Positions 20,328 through 32,341 are shown, numbered from the stretch's first letter. The stretch is 64,000 bases of DNA from Leuctra nigra (GCA_934045905.1 OW203763.1:41817172-41881171), one strand, 5' to 3'. Notes: generated by a model from the sequence alone, not told the origin. Made by a program: numbers and translations.

Positions 20328-23300
20328 ATGTATGCATCTGTTACTTATGAAGCAGATCAGACTACAGGAATTGTTCCTGTAGTCTACATCGCTGATTTTG
20401 AGCCTCAACATTTGCTGGACTTCAGCCCAACAACGATTTACAAAGTTTTCTGGACGCCAGACGAGAAAAAATATTCGTTTGAGAAATTCCAGGCTGAGTG
20501 TTGCAATAATCCCCATAAAGCAGTTGCTTTAGACAATTTACTGGACTCAAGTAGTCCAAATTCCGTTACAAAGTCAGTGCTGCCCGGATATTACAATGCC
20601 GTCATTGTGCAGCTTGGAGGTAAGTTTGCATTGTTTGCTAGAATGTTAGAAATTCCACTGCAAATACTTTGTAGGTAAGGTACCTATGTAGGTTGGTAGT
20701 CTAGTAGGTACTACCTACCTACCAAAATGTCGTGCCAAACTCGCTGAAAACTAAAGCTACGTTTACAGCTTGACGTTCGACGCTCTGCGCTGAAAGATGA
20801 ACATGGTTTATCTTTTGACCTTGAACGTCAGCGCTCGGCGTAGGTTAATCAGGAGGCTCAACAGTGAGCGCTGAGCGTCGAACGAACGCCGGGCTGTAAA
20901 CGTACCTTAAGGTAATTTTTATGTAGGTAGGTACCTACAGGTAACGTTATTTTGTGACATTATTTTTCAAAGTTGATTCACACGGCCGTTCCAAACTTTC
21001 CAAGTTTGCCGAAGTTCCAAATTGCCGTTCTAAAATCTGCTGTAGGCATTAAATGAAAACATTTAAACTGCGAAGATTGAGTTCCAAACTTTCACAATGT
21101 CCAGACAAACTGTCTTATGACGTTTTCCATGGCCGCACTGAGCTGCACTAGTTCTGCACTCAGTTTGAAATTTGTATAACCTACCTACCTATTGAGTTTT
21201 GCATGGTGACGTCATTTCAGTGCATTGCGGCCAGTGGAAAACGCCTTTAGTAATAGGGAAGTCTCGTGAAGATTTGAATTCAGAAAAATATTTATTTTAT
21301 GAAAGTTGAGATGTTGCTGAACACAGATGTGGTATTATTTTTGTTGTTGGACGAATAGTTCTCATGTAATTAATTTACAAAGTTTGGTAGATCTCCTCTC
21401 ATTTAAAAACAGGAAAATTGGCAATGACATCACAGTTTGCTATATTGCCATGGCAACAAGGGAATCCCCATGTCAACACAATGTTCAAGACTTGGAAATG
21501 ACATCACAGTTCTGATTCTTGTTAAAGGCCGTTTTTCCCGCCAAAAATCCTATGATATTTGAACTCGATTTTTATGAATGAAAATTTAAGATTTCATAGG
21601 TAATAAGTGTATTTGTCATCATTATTTGTGTTTATTTATAGAAATTTACTATAATAAAATTTCATGAGACTTCCCTATTCTCCGCTTTTTTGATCCGAGG
21701 CAAATAAGGTCATTAGACAGCTGTCAGTGTGAACCATGTTTTGAGTTAACAGTCGGGGCGCAAAGTGTTTGAACTCTCATTAGATGGAGCCACCATCACT
21801 TGCTCTGTTAGGACGAGAAAGACGTCATTGCAAGGTGAGTGCGCAATGAAGTCTTTCTCGGCCTAGCAGAAAAACTCCCTAACAGCGCATTCTGTTGAGA
21901 GTTCAAACACTCGGCGCCCTGACTGTACCTACATGGGAGTTTAGGGATCAGTGATTTGGAACTTCGGATAACTTGGGACGTTTGTAACGGTCATGTAAAT
22001 TGACATTTATTTCAACAGTGACTCGGAAATTCTCTTGAAAGTGCTGCCATAGGGAGAATGTAATAAGTAATATCACTTCCAGCATTTTTGAGGTCTTCTG
22101 ACAAGCCCTATGGCCAGTTTTGCAATAGGTACTCTGCTAAATTTTAAACTGTCAAGTATGACTCTATTTCGAAGGCAACAACCAATTCCATGAACGAACA
22201 CAAAACTTTACACTGGTTTTAACAGAACTGGCTCTTAATGTGTAAACGTAACTTTTAAAAGAGTTTAAAATGTTACTAATTACACATCCACCATTAAGTA
22301 GCTAGCTAGAGTTAGAGTTCACTCGCTGAGCATGCAGAACGCTGCCGGCTAGACAATTGTTTCCAGCATGTGACTTCAACAACTAGCTATGGTCCGACAA
22401 ATTACACATTGTAGATTTTCACAATCACTTTACTGCACACACTAATAGAATGATTATTTGTCTATGTGACACAAAATTAATGGTAGGTAGAGTTTAACTA
22501 TGTACCTACACTCGACAATTCATAAAACGGTATTTGAACGAAATGGATTGGCTGCTGGTCAGGTTCATTGACAATCAATCCATGTTGATTTTTTTCTTTT
22601 TCTGATTTCAATGAAATCAGAGCTCGCCTACTAGAGGTAGATGAATGATGGCATCACATTTTTTTCAGACAATCCATTTTTTTCAAATACCTACTCTTTT
22701 ATGAATTGTAGAGTGTACCTACCTACTAGTTTTCTTGACTATTGCCTGTTCCTGTTCAGCATGCAACTTTAGTTAGGTCATGTCAGTCATTTGTGATAGA
22801 GTTAGGTATAATTCTACTCTTTGTGGTTTTGATGACATATCTACAGTCCTATTTTCCTAGAACTATGCTTTACAATCATAGTGTGAAAGTTACATTCTGA
22901 AGGCTACTAATTAACACGTATTTTATTTTTAGCTGAAAAGGAACAAATTGTGCGGCGCAAGAACTCGGCGTTAAACACGCAAGTTCGGAAGAGAATAGAA
23001 TATTCTGATCTGGGCAAGAAGACCTTGTTAAAGGTATTGTAATTTATGTATCTTTTTGACATTTTCATTTTGACTTAATTAGTTATTAATGTGCTGTCTA
23101 ACAAAATTTTGAAGTTAAAATAATTAGTAGATAATTACTTCTTAAAATTTAATTTTGAAAATATAGAAATCGTTTAAATACTAAATAGAAGTACCTACAT
23201 GGATGCTTTTTTATTCTATTGAATGATTGTACTTTGCAGGATAAGAAATCAGCAACAAAACACAGAGATAGTGTTCAACATAAGAATGCAGAATACTATT

Positions 23301-26091
23301 CGACTATTAGTAAAACAAATGACATGCAAACATTAACAAAATTGCAAGAAGAACATATTGCTCTTCAAAAAAAATACAGAAATTTGAAGGAAAGCCATCG
23401 GTGCTGCATGAGCAGTGAAACACACAAGAAACAGGAGCTGGAGATCACCGAATTGCGGGACCTCAATCGAAAGCTACAGCAAGAACTCCTATGTGGAATT
23501 TCAAAATTAACTCAATCATCAGCATTTAGCTCGCAGTCGCACCTTAGTGAAACTCAAACATGTCCCTCCCAGTACCAGCTTCCATCACATTCACAGCACA
23601 AAATTTACTCTCCACAACCGTTTCCGCTCAACGACTATCAACCAACCTATGAAAATGACCCCCCCCCCCCCCCCCCCCCGTTTATCATACAATGACACCA
23701 GCAACAAAAGAAGGTGCACATATATTCCAAACATGTCCCCCAGCCAGCCCAGCCATGCAGCTATTCCAGCCATATTCCAGTTCATTGCCGCCGATTAATA
23801 CTACAAATATACAGACTCCATTGCCAATTTCACGTCTGACGGACGGATCGCAACCGAATGAGGACAGCAGCTCCTCAGAGAAGGTTAGTTTTGGGGTATT
23901 ATCAGTGTCGAACCGTTGGCAGTTGCTCATTGATAGCGTTATGCACCAGATAGCACACCACTCAGTCCAGGGTATATATGATTTAAATCAAATGATTAAA
24001 ATCACTGATTTAAATCAGATTTAAATCAAATGATTTTTTTAATTAAAATCGTTGATTTAAATCAAGTTTTTTTATATCTTCCATTTTACAAGAATTTGAA
24101 AGACTGTGTGCAAAATGCCTGATTTCTCTACATGCATATTATAATTCGTTCGTAATCAACTTGATAAATAAATAATTTCAATTTTCATGCAAAATTGATT
24201 CCTAATATATGATTCCTAATAATTATATGATGATGATAAGTTAATTAATGCCAAATAACTAATATGTGTTTTATTAGGTAGAAAACTACCAAAGTTCCTA
24301 ACCAAGTTGATTATGAAGTTTTAAGATTTTGTAAATTTTGTAAAGGTACATTATCACATTAATACTTTCACAAATATTTAATTCGTCTTCTGCACTTTTT
24401 TATATTTTTTTTTATTTAAATAAATATAAATCCGATTTTAATCAATAAAAATCTGATTTAAATCAAATTAATCAAAAAAATCGATTTAAATCAATTTAAA
24501 TCGATTTAAATCAAATAAATCCGATTTTTTTATTTTTATTAAAAAAATCAAAAAATCACATACCCTGCCACTCACTGTTTCCACCCATACATTGACATGT
24601 TGCCATACTCTGTGGATAATATTATAATTAATTCTGTCTTTATAATGAATCTCTGCAAGTTGTTCATCATTTCGAAACTAAAGTTGCGTTAACAGCTCAC
24701 CATTGACGCGTTCGGCGCTCAGTGCTGGATGAACCAGGTTTATCTTTTGACCTTGAACGCCAGCACTCGACGCTGAGCCACCTGATTGGCCAACGTCGAA
24801 GCTCTGAGCGTCTGTTGCCGAGCTGTAAATGCACCTTTATTACAAATAATTTTACTAGGTTCACACTTTCAATAATACTACATGTTTTCTTGTTTTAGGA
24901 CAGCATTAATTTAGGCAGCAACGTTGTTGTGTCTGCTGCAAAGTTAGAATCTTGCTACAAGGTAAAGGCGGGGGAGAGAGGCGACTCCATGTTTGCGAAG
25001 AACGTTGCTGTTCTCATCTGGGGTACAAATGAGCTATCCAACAGAAGTGTTTCTGGAAAGCGATGCAACACAAAGGCGAACTCGATAGCAAAAAAACCGC
25101 TGACACCGGAAAAGCTGGAGGTTGTACAAGGTACCTAATTATTTTTAAATATTTTAATGTAGTTGAGCAAGCGAAGCGAGCGTCTCCACTTGAAACTTAT
25201 GGCTCGAATCTCTGTTTTTTTTGTCTGTGTGTGCATCTGGCGTCTCCTGCCAAACGAAGTAACGGATCAGGCCAATTTTTTCACAAAACATTACTTTTCT
25301 GGTTGTGGTCAAAATGATTTTCAGCAAGTTCGGTCCATTGGTTTCATTCATCGGAAACTTGACTTTTGTATCGTAGCAACGAAATCTTCTACGAAATGTT
25401 CATAAAATAGGTACCTATGGACCATGATAACTGCATTTCTGTATATCAGTAGGCAGTGACATTATGTTTCACAATTATTTTGACATTGACAGGAGTTGTT
25501 AAACTATTTTGATATTCTGTCCGTGATTATTCTTGCTGTTTGACGATGCTTGCTTGGAAGTTTTTAGTAAACGTAAGGTTTTGTAGTAATCCAGCCATTT
25601 TCTGTAGAAAAGTGTAACGTCTAGATAATGTTAGCCAGAGCCGGTTCTATGCATCCCGAAACACAGGGAACACGGCGTGTGACATACAGCTTTTTTTTGC
25701 AGAGGAGTGAAATGTCGAAAACTATTATTGGAAATAAATTAGGTGTGGGAAATATATATGAATGAAAAAATCTAATGAAATTTCACATTGCTCTTTGAGG
25801 CAATTCTGTTTATAAAAAAAAAATATAATCTCAACATTAACATATTCCCCATTGTGTGTTGCTGGTTGCATTGGAGCAAGTGTAGTGGGAACAAATGTTA
25901 CATTGTGGAATTGACATTCACTCTGAAGAATAACTACAAAACTTCCTCTTTTTCTAGCTCAATGCAAGAAAAGAATCGACAGAGAAACGAACATTGACAG
26001 CACGGAGAGAGAGAGGCGAGCATCTCTAACAAATTCCTACATAACAGAAAAGATTTCTACAATAAATAAAATGTTTGCTCTTCAGAATTAA
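20328..26091 (+). CDS. Coiled-coil protein with C-terminal BEN-like domain, five exons, poly-C frameshift
   Basis: Exons 20328-20619, 22933-23033, 23240-23883, 24899-25130 and 25958-26091. Phases agree at all junctions (1, 0, 0, 1). Exon 1 gives MYASVTYEADQTTGIVPVVY and a compact domain. Exon 2 is basic. Exon 3 has a Leu/Glu/Lys coiled coil (LTKLQEEHIALQKKY... to ELLCGISK) and a Pro/Ser/Gln linker. Exons 4-5 carry KAGERGDSMFAKNVAVLIWG, NELSNRSVSGKR, PLTPEKLEVVQ and INKMFALQN, resembling the DNA- or protein-binding BEN domain. The only defect is a run of 20 C at 23660-23679: the upstream frame hits TGA at 23693, while the frame needed for exon 4 requires 18 or 21 C. This is either a real length variant or a sequencing error. 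Likely a nuclear partner of the facing transposase. Confidence 0.75.
20752..20910. mobile_element. Harbinger-type MITE, TAA target duplication
   Basis: AGCTACGTTTACAGC at the left mirrors GCTGTAAACGTACCT at the right, with TAA on each side (20752-20754, 20908-20910). GC-rich interior with GACGCTC/GAGCGTC motifs. Lies in intron 1 of the BEN-like gene; a diverged relative is at 24680-24843. Confidence 0.7.
21749..21928. mobile_element. MITE with about 30-bp terminal inverted repeats
   Basis: ACAGTCGGGGCGCAAAGTG then TTTGAACTCTC at the left mirror GAGAGTTCAAACACT and CGGCGCCCTGACTGT at the right. The inner hairpin AGAAAGAC..GTCTTTCTCGGCC is shared with 52415-52560, and the left end also with 54165-54215. 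Confidence 0.7.
23967..24568. mobile_element. hAT-like non-autonomous element rich in GATTTAAATC palindromes
   Basis: Ends CAGGGTATATATGATTT and AAATCACATACCCTG are inverted and flanked by near-identical 8-mers CACTCAGT (23959-23966) and CACTCACT (24569-24576). CAGGG ends with 8-bp duplications are typical of hAT elements. The first and last 60-100 bp are clusters of the palindrome GATTTAAATC. It lies in intron 3 of the BEN-like gene and carries no transposase. Confidence 0.7.
24680..24843. mobile_element. Diverged copy of the 20752 MITE family
   Basis: AGTTGCGTTAACAGCTC at the left and GAGCTGTAAATGCACCT at the right match the ends at 20755 and 20907. The shared interior reads AGGTTTATCTTTTGACCTTGAACG.CAG. 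Flanking TAA/TTA no longer match exactly. Confidence 0.6.
25161..25410 (+). mobile_element. Helitron-like family B, probable 5' fragment
   Basis: TTGAGCAAGCGAAGCGAGCG then TCTCC matches the start of family B at 47642. The following 200 bp are only weakly similar and no CTAG end was found. In intron 4 of the BEN-like gene. Confidence 0.4.
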
Positions 26092-26779
26092 TAAGGCTGA
26101 TAACACCCAAGGTACCTATGAAAATTTAAATTGATTATGTACAAATTTGACTAGAATCAATGTAATTAGAGGGAAAGAAACATTTTTCTGCAGCACAAGA
26201 AGTGGCACAGATTATTTTCTTTTAGCTGCGAATGAAACAATTTCAGAATTCTCGGTGAACTTCAGAAAACTCGGTGTACATTATTTTTTGCATATTTAAT
26301 TTAGTCAGCGAACTGCAAGAAGTGGCATGGTGGGTTGCGGGTTCTAGATTACTGATATAAATCAATTTGCAAGCTCTGAATCGTAAATGTTCTAAATTGA
26401 AAGGATTTCAACACATTTAGAAAAAAAGTATATTCCCAGAACTCAAAATACTCCCAATCTCGGGTATATTTATATCCACCAGTAGTTAATCCGACCCAAT
26501 TTTACTTGAGTGATATGAGGTCTAAATTCGATATTAATCATTGACAAACTTTTTCAGCCTTGAGCCCTTCCCCTGAAGATCAAGCTTGAAGATTCAGGAA
26601 GAATTATACAGTGAATGTATCCTTCACAACTTCGAAACCAAACTGCAACTATTACAATACAATACTTTCACATTTATTTGTTAACTTGTGGCTACATTAA
26701 TTAGTATTTCTTTGAGCAATTATTGCGCATTTGCTAACATTGTATCTCACATGTTCTTCATACATGTCATCATTTACTT

Positions 26780-27645
26780 GCACGGATCAGGTGACCTTGT
26801 TCCTTTTGAAATGTATTCATTTTTGAGTGAGTAAGTCACTGCTAAATTTTTTAATTGATTGTCCCATTTTGTATTTTATAATCGGGTTTTACGAATATTC
26901 TCAAGTGCTATTAAGACTGACCTGTTCACTATTAATCAGGTGACCCGTTTGTTTCTTTTGTTCCAAGTTTATTCGATTTGTAGTGTGTAAGTCGCTGTCA
27001 TTATTATTTTCTTTTGATTGTCCCATTTTGTATTTTATAATCGGGTTTTACGAATATTCTCAAGTGCTATTAAGACTGACCTGTTCACCATTAATCAGGT
27101 GACCCGTTTGTTTCTTTTGTTCCAAGTTTATTCGATTTGTAGTGTGTAAGTCGCTGTCATTATTATTTTCTTTTGATTGTCCCATTTTGTATTTTATAAT
27201 CGGGTTTTACGAATATTCTCAAGTGCTATTAAGACTGACCTGTTAACCATTAATCAGGTGACCCGTTTGTTTCTTTTGTTCCAAGTTTATTCGATTTGTA
27301 GTGTGTAAGTCGCTGTCATTATTATTTTCTTTTGATTGTCCCATTTTGTATTTTATAATCGGGTTTTACGAATATTCTCAAGTGCTATTAAGACTGACCT
27401 GTTCACCATTAATCAGGTGACCCGTTTGTTTCTTTTGTTCCAAGTTTATTCGATTTGTAGTGTGTAAGTCGCTGTCATTATTAATTTCTTTTGATTGTCC
27501 CCTTTTGTATTTACTATTTTATAATCGGGTTTTACGAATATTCTCAAGTGCTATTAAGACTGACCTGTTCACCATTAATCAGGTGACCCGTTTGTTTCTT
27601 TTGTTCCAAGTTTATTCAATTTGTAGTGTGTAAGTCACTGTCCTG
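26780..27645. repeat. 159-bp tandem array, about five units
   Basis: GTCCCATTTTGTATTTTATA occurs at 26861, 27020, 27179 and 27338, and in variant form at 27497, an exact 159-bp period. Units share AATCGGGTTTTACGAATATT, GACCTGTTCACCATTAATC and AGGTGACCCGTTTG. The outer units are more diverged. No coding signal. Confidence 0.9.
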
Positions 27646-27837
27646 AAATTTTTAAGATATATTTACAATTGCTCTATTGACATTATTTGTGCTAATTTGA
27701 CCGTGAATCATAATGCAATAAATATCAATTGTCTTACTTAAATCAGTATTTTAATTTGTTTAAGAAATTGCATTTAATCCTTGTAACATTTCCTAATTAA
27801 TTACAAAACGGATAACTAAGTATAATTTTTTACCCTT

Positions 27838-28512
27838 TATGGACATCAGCCAAGTCTCGTTGATCACAGCCGGACATCCGCGAAGTCTCGTTGATATCAG
27901 CCGGACATCAGTTGAACCTTCTACGGACATCAGCCGGACATCCGCGAAGTCTCGTTGATATCAGCCGGACATCAGCTGAACCTTCTACGGACATCCGCGA
28001 AGTCTCGTTGATATCAGCCGGACATCAGCTGAACCTTCTACGGACATCAGCCGGACATCCGCGAAGTCTCGTTGATATCAGCCGGACATCAGCTGAACCT
28101 TCTACGGACATCAGCCGGACATCCGCGAAGTTTCGTTGATATCAGCCGGACATCAGCTGAACCTTCTACGGACATCAGCCGGACATCCGCGAAGTTTCGT
28201 TGATATCAGCCAGACATCAGCTGAACCTTCTACGGACATCAGCCGGACATCCGCGAAGTCTCGTTGATATCAGCCAGACATCAGCTGAACCTTCTACGGA
28301 CATCAGCCGGACATCCGCGAAGTCTCGTTGATATCAGCCAGACATCAGCTGAACCTTCTACGGACATCAGCCGGACATCAGCTGGACATCAGCCAATATC
28401 TCACTGATATCAGAGTGTCCCAAATATCAGGATCAGCCAACTTTTCGCGGATATCCGACTGATATCCATGGAAAGTTGGCTGACATACAATTTTGAATCT
28501 TCACTGATCCTT
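27838..28512. repeat. 64-bp satellite built on GGACATCAGCCGGACATC
   Basis: Eight to nine units read GATATCAGCCGGACATCAG, CTGAACCTTCTACGGACATC, AGCCGGACATCCGCGAAGTC. One unit (27960-28020) lacks the AGCCGGACATC segment. The block ends GATCCTTCGACTAGGG, the mirror of the start of the array at 14151. The open frame across it is a repeat artefact. Confidence 0.85.
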
Positions 28513-28539
28513 CGACTAGGGTTGACTCTTTAAAAACTT

Positions 28540-29490
28540 ATGGCGTTGAAACAAACACGCTTCGCTCGTGATTGTGTGCATTATGTTTTTCATTAAAATA
28601 GGTCCATAAATGAGAAAGTTTTTGCGATGATAATGTCATGTGATTTGCTCACGTGATGATTATGGGAAATCAATTGGATTCCATTGGGTAGGGGTAAACC
28701 TGTTTGAGGGGAAGAAGTAACTTCTTTGACTCTGGGCACGCCACGGTCCCGACTTCCGTTCCGTTATTCACGATCGAACCTTTGAATCGTATACATCGAC
28801 GAGAGTATGGAAATCTTCAATAACTTACTGAGGGGCCTGGAGCTGCAGAAGGTGTCAGAAGGTACAGTGAAAACTTATATTTTGCATGTTATTCGAAAAG
28901 CGATTTATCGAAACATATTTCTTGTCAACGGAAAAATAAGACAACATTTAATATTAATTAGCTTAGCTAACTAGAGGTTCAGTAAACGCAAAAATCAAAA
29001 TTTTACTAGCATTCAGTTTAGAGGAATTTAGCACATTGTCGCAGTGTTGCAACATCCAGCCTAACGCGTTGTATTTCTTGAAATAATGCATAAATGCGAC
29101 AAATTTTAAGTCAGTTATTCAATGTTACATCGATTTTCAGCTTCTAATAAACACAATTTGTGAACGTCGATTTTTTTTTATTAACGTCTTTTTAGGCCAA
29201 TGGGGTGACCGGAATGTTGAATGAGATAATTAGCTTAACGCGCAAAGATATTGTTGGAATATGGTAGATATTTCCCTTTGATGCGACAGCTTGCTGCCTG
29301 GCACCGTGATATTCAAATATAAAAAAATATTTTAAAGTCAATTTTCGTCGTGAAAAATTAAAGCCAAGAAGTTAAAACTTCATGCTTAGCTCAATCTTGC
29401 AAAGTGCTTTGACATCCTGCTTTCGAATCTGCATAAATAGGCTTGGTTTTGTGTTTGAGATTCCAAGTTTTAAACTTTCAACCATATATA
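28540..29490 (+). pseudogene. Diverged 5' part of the four-exon gene family, exon 1 at 28807-28861
   Basis: Promoter-side sequence (GTAAACCTGTTTG.GG..GAAG.A, CATCGACGAGA) matches 8025-8142. The ATG at 28807 opens MEIFNNLLRGLELQKVSE and meets a donor G|GTACAGTG with the same phase 1 as exon 1 at 8143-8176, so the exon keeps its role though the peptide differs. The intron keeps matches (ATTTTCGTCG, CATGCTTA.CTCAATCTTGC) to 8300-8440. A family B element follows, then the intron's 3' end with the acceptor GACTGCAG at 30804-30811. Later exons 2-3 are absent. Confidence 0.55.
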
Positions 29491-29578
29491 TTCAACCATA
29501 ACACACTTTGTAGGTATGATATTTTAGTTGCAACTGGAATATTATCTTTTACTTTTCTGAGCCTGTGTTTATTTAACA

Positions 29579-30565
29579 CTAGGAAAACGCTCTGAGTAAC
29601 GCGTTGATGAGCGAGCACGGATACGGCGCAATACCTCGAACCGAAATTCTGTTTATCAAAAATGTCCTTAAAAGCCAATAATTCTTGACTTTCGTCACAG
29701 ACTTATATGAAAATCTCCAACAATTCCTAAAATATTGGTCCCAATAACCACGCAAAGTTTTAAGTTGATCGATTGAACCTTTATGATTGAACGATTCCTT
29801 ATTAATTAACAAAAATCACAGGATATCGCTCAAAAAATATTTAGGCTGCGTTTCACCAAGATTCTAAACCCGGTTTAGAGGTGGTAAACCTGGATTAGGG
29901 GCCTCTAAACCAGGTTTACCGCCTCTAACCCGGGTTAAGAAACTTGGTGAAACGCAGCCTTAAACGGTCATATCAGTTTCGTAATATACGTTTGAAAGTT
30001 TCTGCTCTAACAACCTTGAAGTGAAGATTCGAAGATGCCGTGAAATGTGAAATTCGAGAAATATGACAGCCAACACGCAAAATATCCGTAAACTGTCAAT
30101 AACTGTTGAATTTAAACACAGTTTAGTCTGAAAATTGTCAAAAATACAGATAATGTTGGACCCGATGACCATGCAAATTTTTAAGTTGATCGGTCAAACG
30201 GTTCTGGTTTAAATTTTAAAAAGCACATGAAATATTTTTTCAAATTTTAACCAATGAGACGATTTGGCTGAAAATTTGTAAAATAATGGACAATGTTGGT
30301 CTTAATGACCATGCAAAATATAAGGTTGATCACATTTGTCGAAGACCATTTTCATTTTTCAGCCTATCAGGAGATGTTTATTTAAATTTTAACCAATTGT
30401 TCAGCAAACAGAGAAGGTTGTCTCTACATGTGTGCAAAATTTCAGGTCGATCGGTGAAACGGTGCGATTTCAGTTGCTCCATTTAGCAGCCAAAAACAAA
30501 AAAAAAAAAAAAACAGAGGTCCGTGTCAAACGAGTCAAAAGGAGACGCTCGCTTCGCTCGCTCAA
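29579..30565 (-). mobile_element. Helitron-like family B, full copy with nested MITE
   Basis: On minus it runs from TTGAGCGAGCGAAGCGAGCG to AACGC..GCGTT hairpin and TTTTCCTAG, with T following. Flanks are A before and T after, with no target duplication, as for Helitron insertion. The interior carries repeated phrases (AATTTTGCA..GTCATTGG, GATCGGTCAAACGG). It is non-coding. A 116-bp MITE sits at 29844-29959. Confidence 0.6.
29844..29959. mobile_element. Harbinger-type MITE nested in family B, TTA duplication
   Basis: GGCTGCGTTTCACCAAG and CTTGGTGAAACGCAGCC are perfect inverted ends, and TTA flanks both sides. The family B copy at 47642-48498 has the uninterrupted site (ATTTAAACGG read from its minus strand), so the insertion boundary is directly confirmed. 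Confidence 0.85.
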
Positions 30566-30789
30566 TGACAATTTCGTTTAAAATGTACAACTTTCATGAT
30601 GAATTAAATGATACTTTACAGCACTACACTAAATTTACTAAAATTGTAGATGTAATTTGAAAAAACATAATCATGATTGTATATTATACGCAACAATGTC
30701 CATGCAAAATAACGATATTTTATTACGGTGCAGTGTCGCTGGAAATAATATCACTGCGAAGCGATATGTCATCATTCACCGCCGAAATC

Positions 30790-31306
30790 AGTGTCTCGAT
30801 TGTTGACTGCAGGACGGCGGCATTCTACGACTCATGTATTTGCGTATAGCCCGTGAATAGCCCGCTGCCACTCGTCACGCCACGAGGACCGACCGTGCGC
30901 CTCGAGACGCCGCAACGCCCGCCCCGCTACCGTCCAGAGGTGCCTCCGCCGCGACGCCGACGCCTGGTCGGCTGTGCCAGAGGAGGATCACGCGGAGGTC
31001 CTCGACCAGCCCGCCGACACTCGTCACGTCACGAGGACCGGCCGTGCGCCTCGAGACGCCGCCGACGCCCGCCCCGCTATCGTCCAGAGGTGCCTTCGCC
31101 GCGACGCCGACGCCGGAGCGGCGGTGCCGGAGGAGATCCACGCTGAGGACCACGACCAGCCCGTCACCACTCGTCACGCCACGAGGACCGGCCGTGCACC
31201 TCGAGACGCCGCCGACGCCCACCCCGCTACCATCCAGGGGTGCCTCCGCCGCGACGCCGACGCCGGGGTGGCGGTGCCGGTGGAGGAGGTGGAGTTTACT
31301 ACCTGA
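30790..31306 (+). pseudogene. Intron end fused to a repeat-coding last exon (gene family copy)
   Basis: 30785-30840 matches 9433-9500, the end of intron 1 with the GACTGCAG acceptor. It then jumps directly into about three 150-bp units, which read VQRCLRRDADA and end VEEVEFTT-stop at 31306, as at 7993. A two-base loss near 30911 shifts the first unit. Exons 2 and 3 have been deleted. Confidence 0.55.
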
Positions 31307-31455
31307 AGAGGTTAATTAATGGGATTTTTATTGGGTATGTGTAAACCAGTTTGCTGATTAGAAGCAAGTACTCTGACTCAGCGAGCTACTGCCGTGGCAC
31401 GTCATTCCGTCATTCACGTTCGAACCTTCGAATAGTTAACATCGACGAGATCACC

Positions 31456-31489
31456 ATGGATTGTCGGCAGCAGCTTAAGTCGCCAGCAG
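31456..31489 (+). pseudogene. Orphan exon 1 of the four-exon gene family
   Basis: Identical to 8143-8176, with ATG and the CAG|GTACAC donor, 150 bp after the repeat-coding stop at 31306. No matching exon 2 follows before the retroelement-rich region, so it is probably non-functional or belongs to a broken copy. Confidence 0.6.
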
Positions 31490-31912
31490 GTACACTGAAA
31501 ACATATATTTTGCATTTTATTTGAAGTGCAGTTTAACGCGCAATGACATTGATGGAATATGGTAGATATTTGATTCGCCTGCTAGATATTGTTGTCGTTG
31601 CCAGCTTGTTGTTCAAAGTTGATTTTCGTCGATTGTAGCCAAGAAGACGTTGTAACTGCATGCTTAACTCAATCTTGCAAAGTTCTATGATAATCTGCAT
31701 AAATAGCCTTGGTATTGTGTTTGAGATTACAAGTTTCAAACTCTACAACCCTAGGGCAGACGTTTTCGAGTGCAAGCCGAGGAAATAATAAAATCCAGCG
31801 TATGTTTACGTGTGATGTTACCTCCGGTCGCTGACTAATTTCCGGCTCGTCGGAGATGTTCGTTGACATCCGTGATCGTTAGTAAGAGGCCTACAGCGAA
31901 CAGTTATTTGGT

Positions 31913-32341
31913 TAAAATTGGGTAACTGTACCTAACTGTCTCCAACTGTCCCCAACTGTCTCCCCAACTGTCAGAAGGTACAGTTAGGGAGACATAGGAG
32001 ACATTTGGATACAATTAGAGACAGTTGCGGAATTGGAGAAAGTAGGGAAAAGTTGGAGACATCTGGAGACAGTTAGGTACAGTTCGGGACAGTTGGGGAC
32101 AGTTGGAGACAGTACGAGATAGTTGCGGAGACAGTTGGAGACAGTTAGGGACAGTTGGGGAGAGTTAGGGACAGTTGCGGACAGTTGGATACAGTTTTAA
32201 ACAGTTGATTACAGTTAGGGACAGTTAAAAACAGTTGGGGACAGTTGGACACAGATAAGGACAGTTGAGGACAGGTGGAGACAGTTGGAGACAGTTGCGG
32301 ACAGTTGGAGACAGTTGGAGACAGTTGGGTACAGTTACCCA
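31913..32341. repeat. 11-12-bp minisatellite, copy 2
   Basis: Same repeat and same unit order as 8600-9028, part of the segmental duplication. Confidence 0.9.

Noticed and set aside
27891..28139. 82-codon frame in the 64-bp satellite
   Set aside because: Pure repeat translation, no conserved start or stop in other units.
27838..28512. CRISPR-like regular repeats (also 14148-14565, 26780-27645, 39664-40180)
   Set aside because: Units are contiguous, with no unique spacers, in a eukaryotic context; these are satellites.
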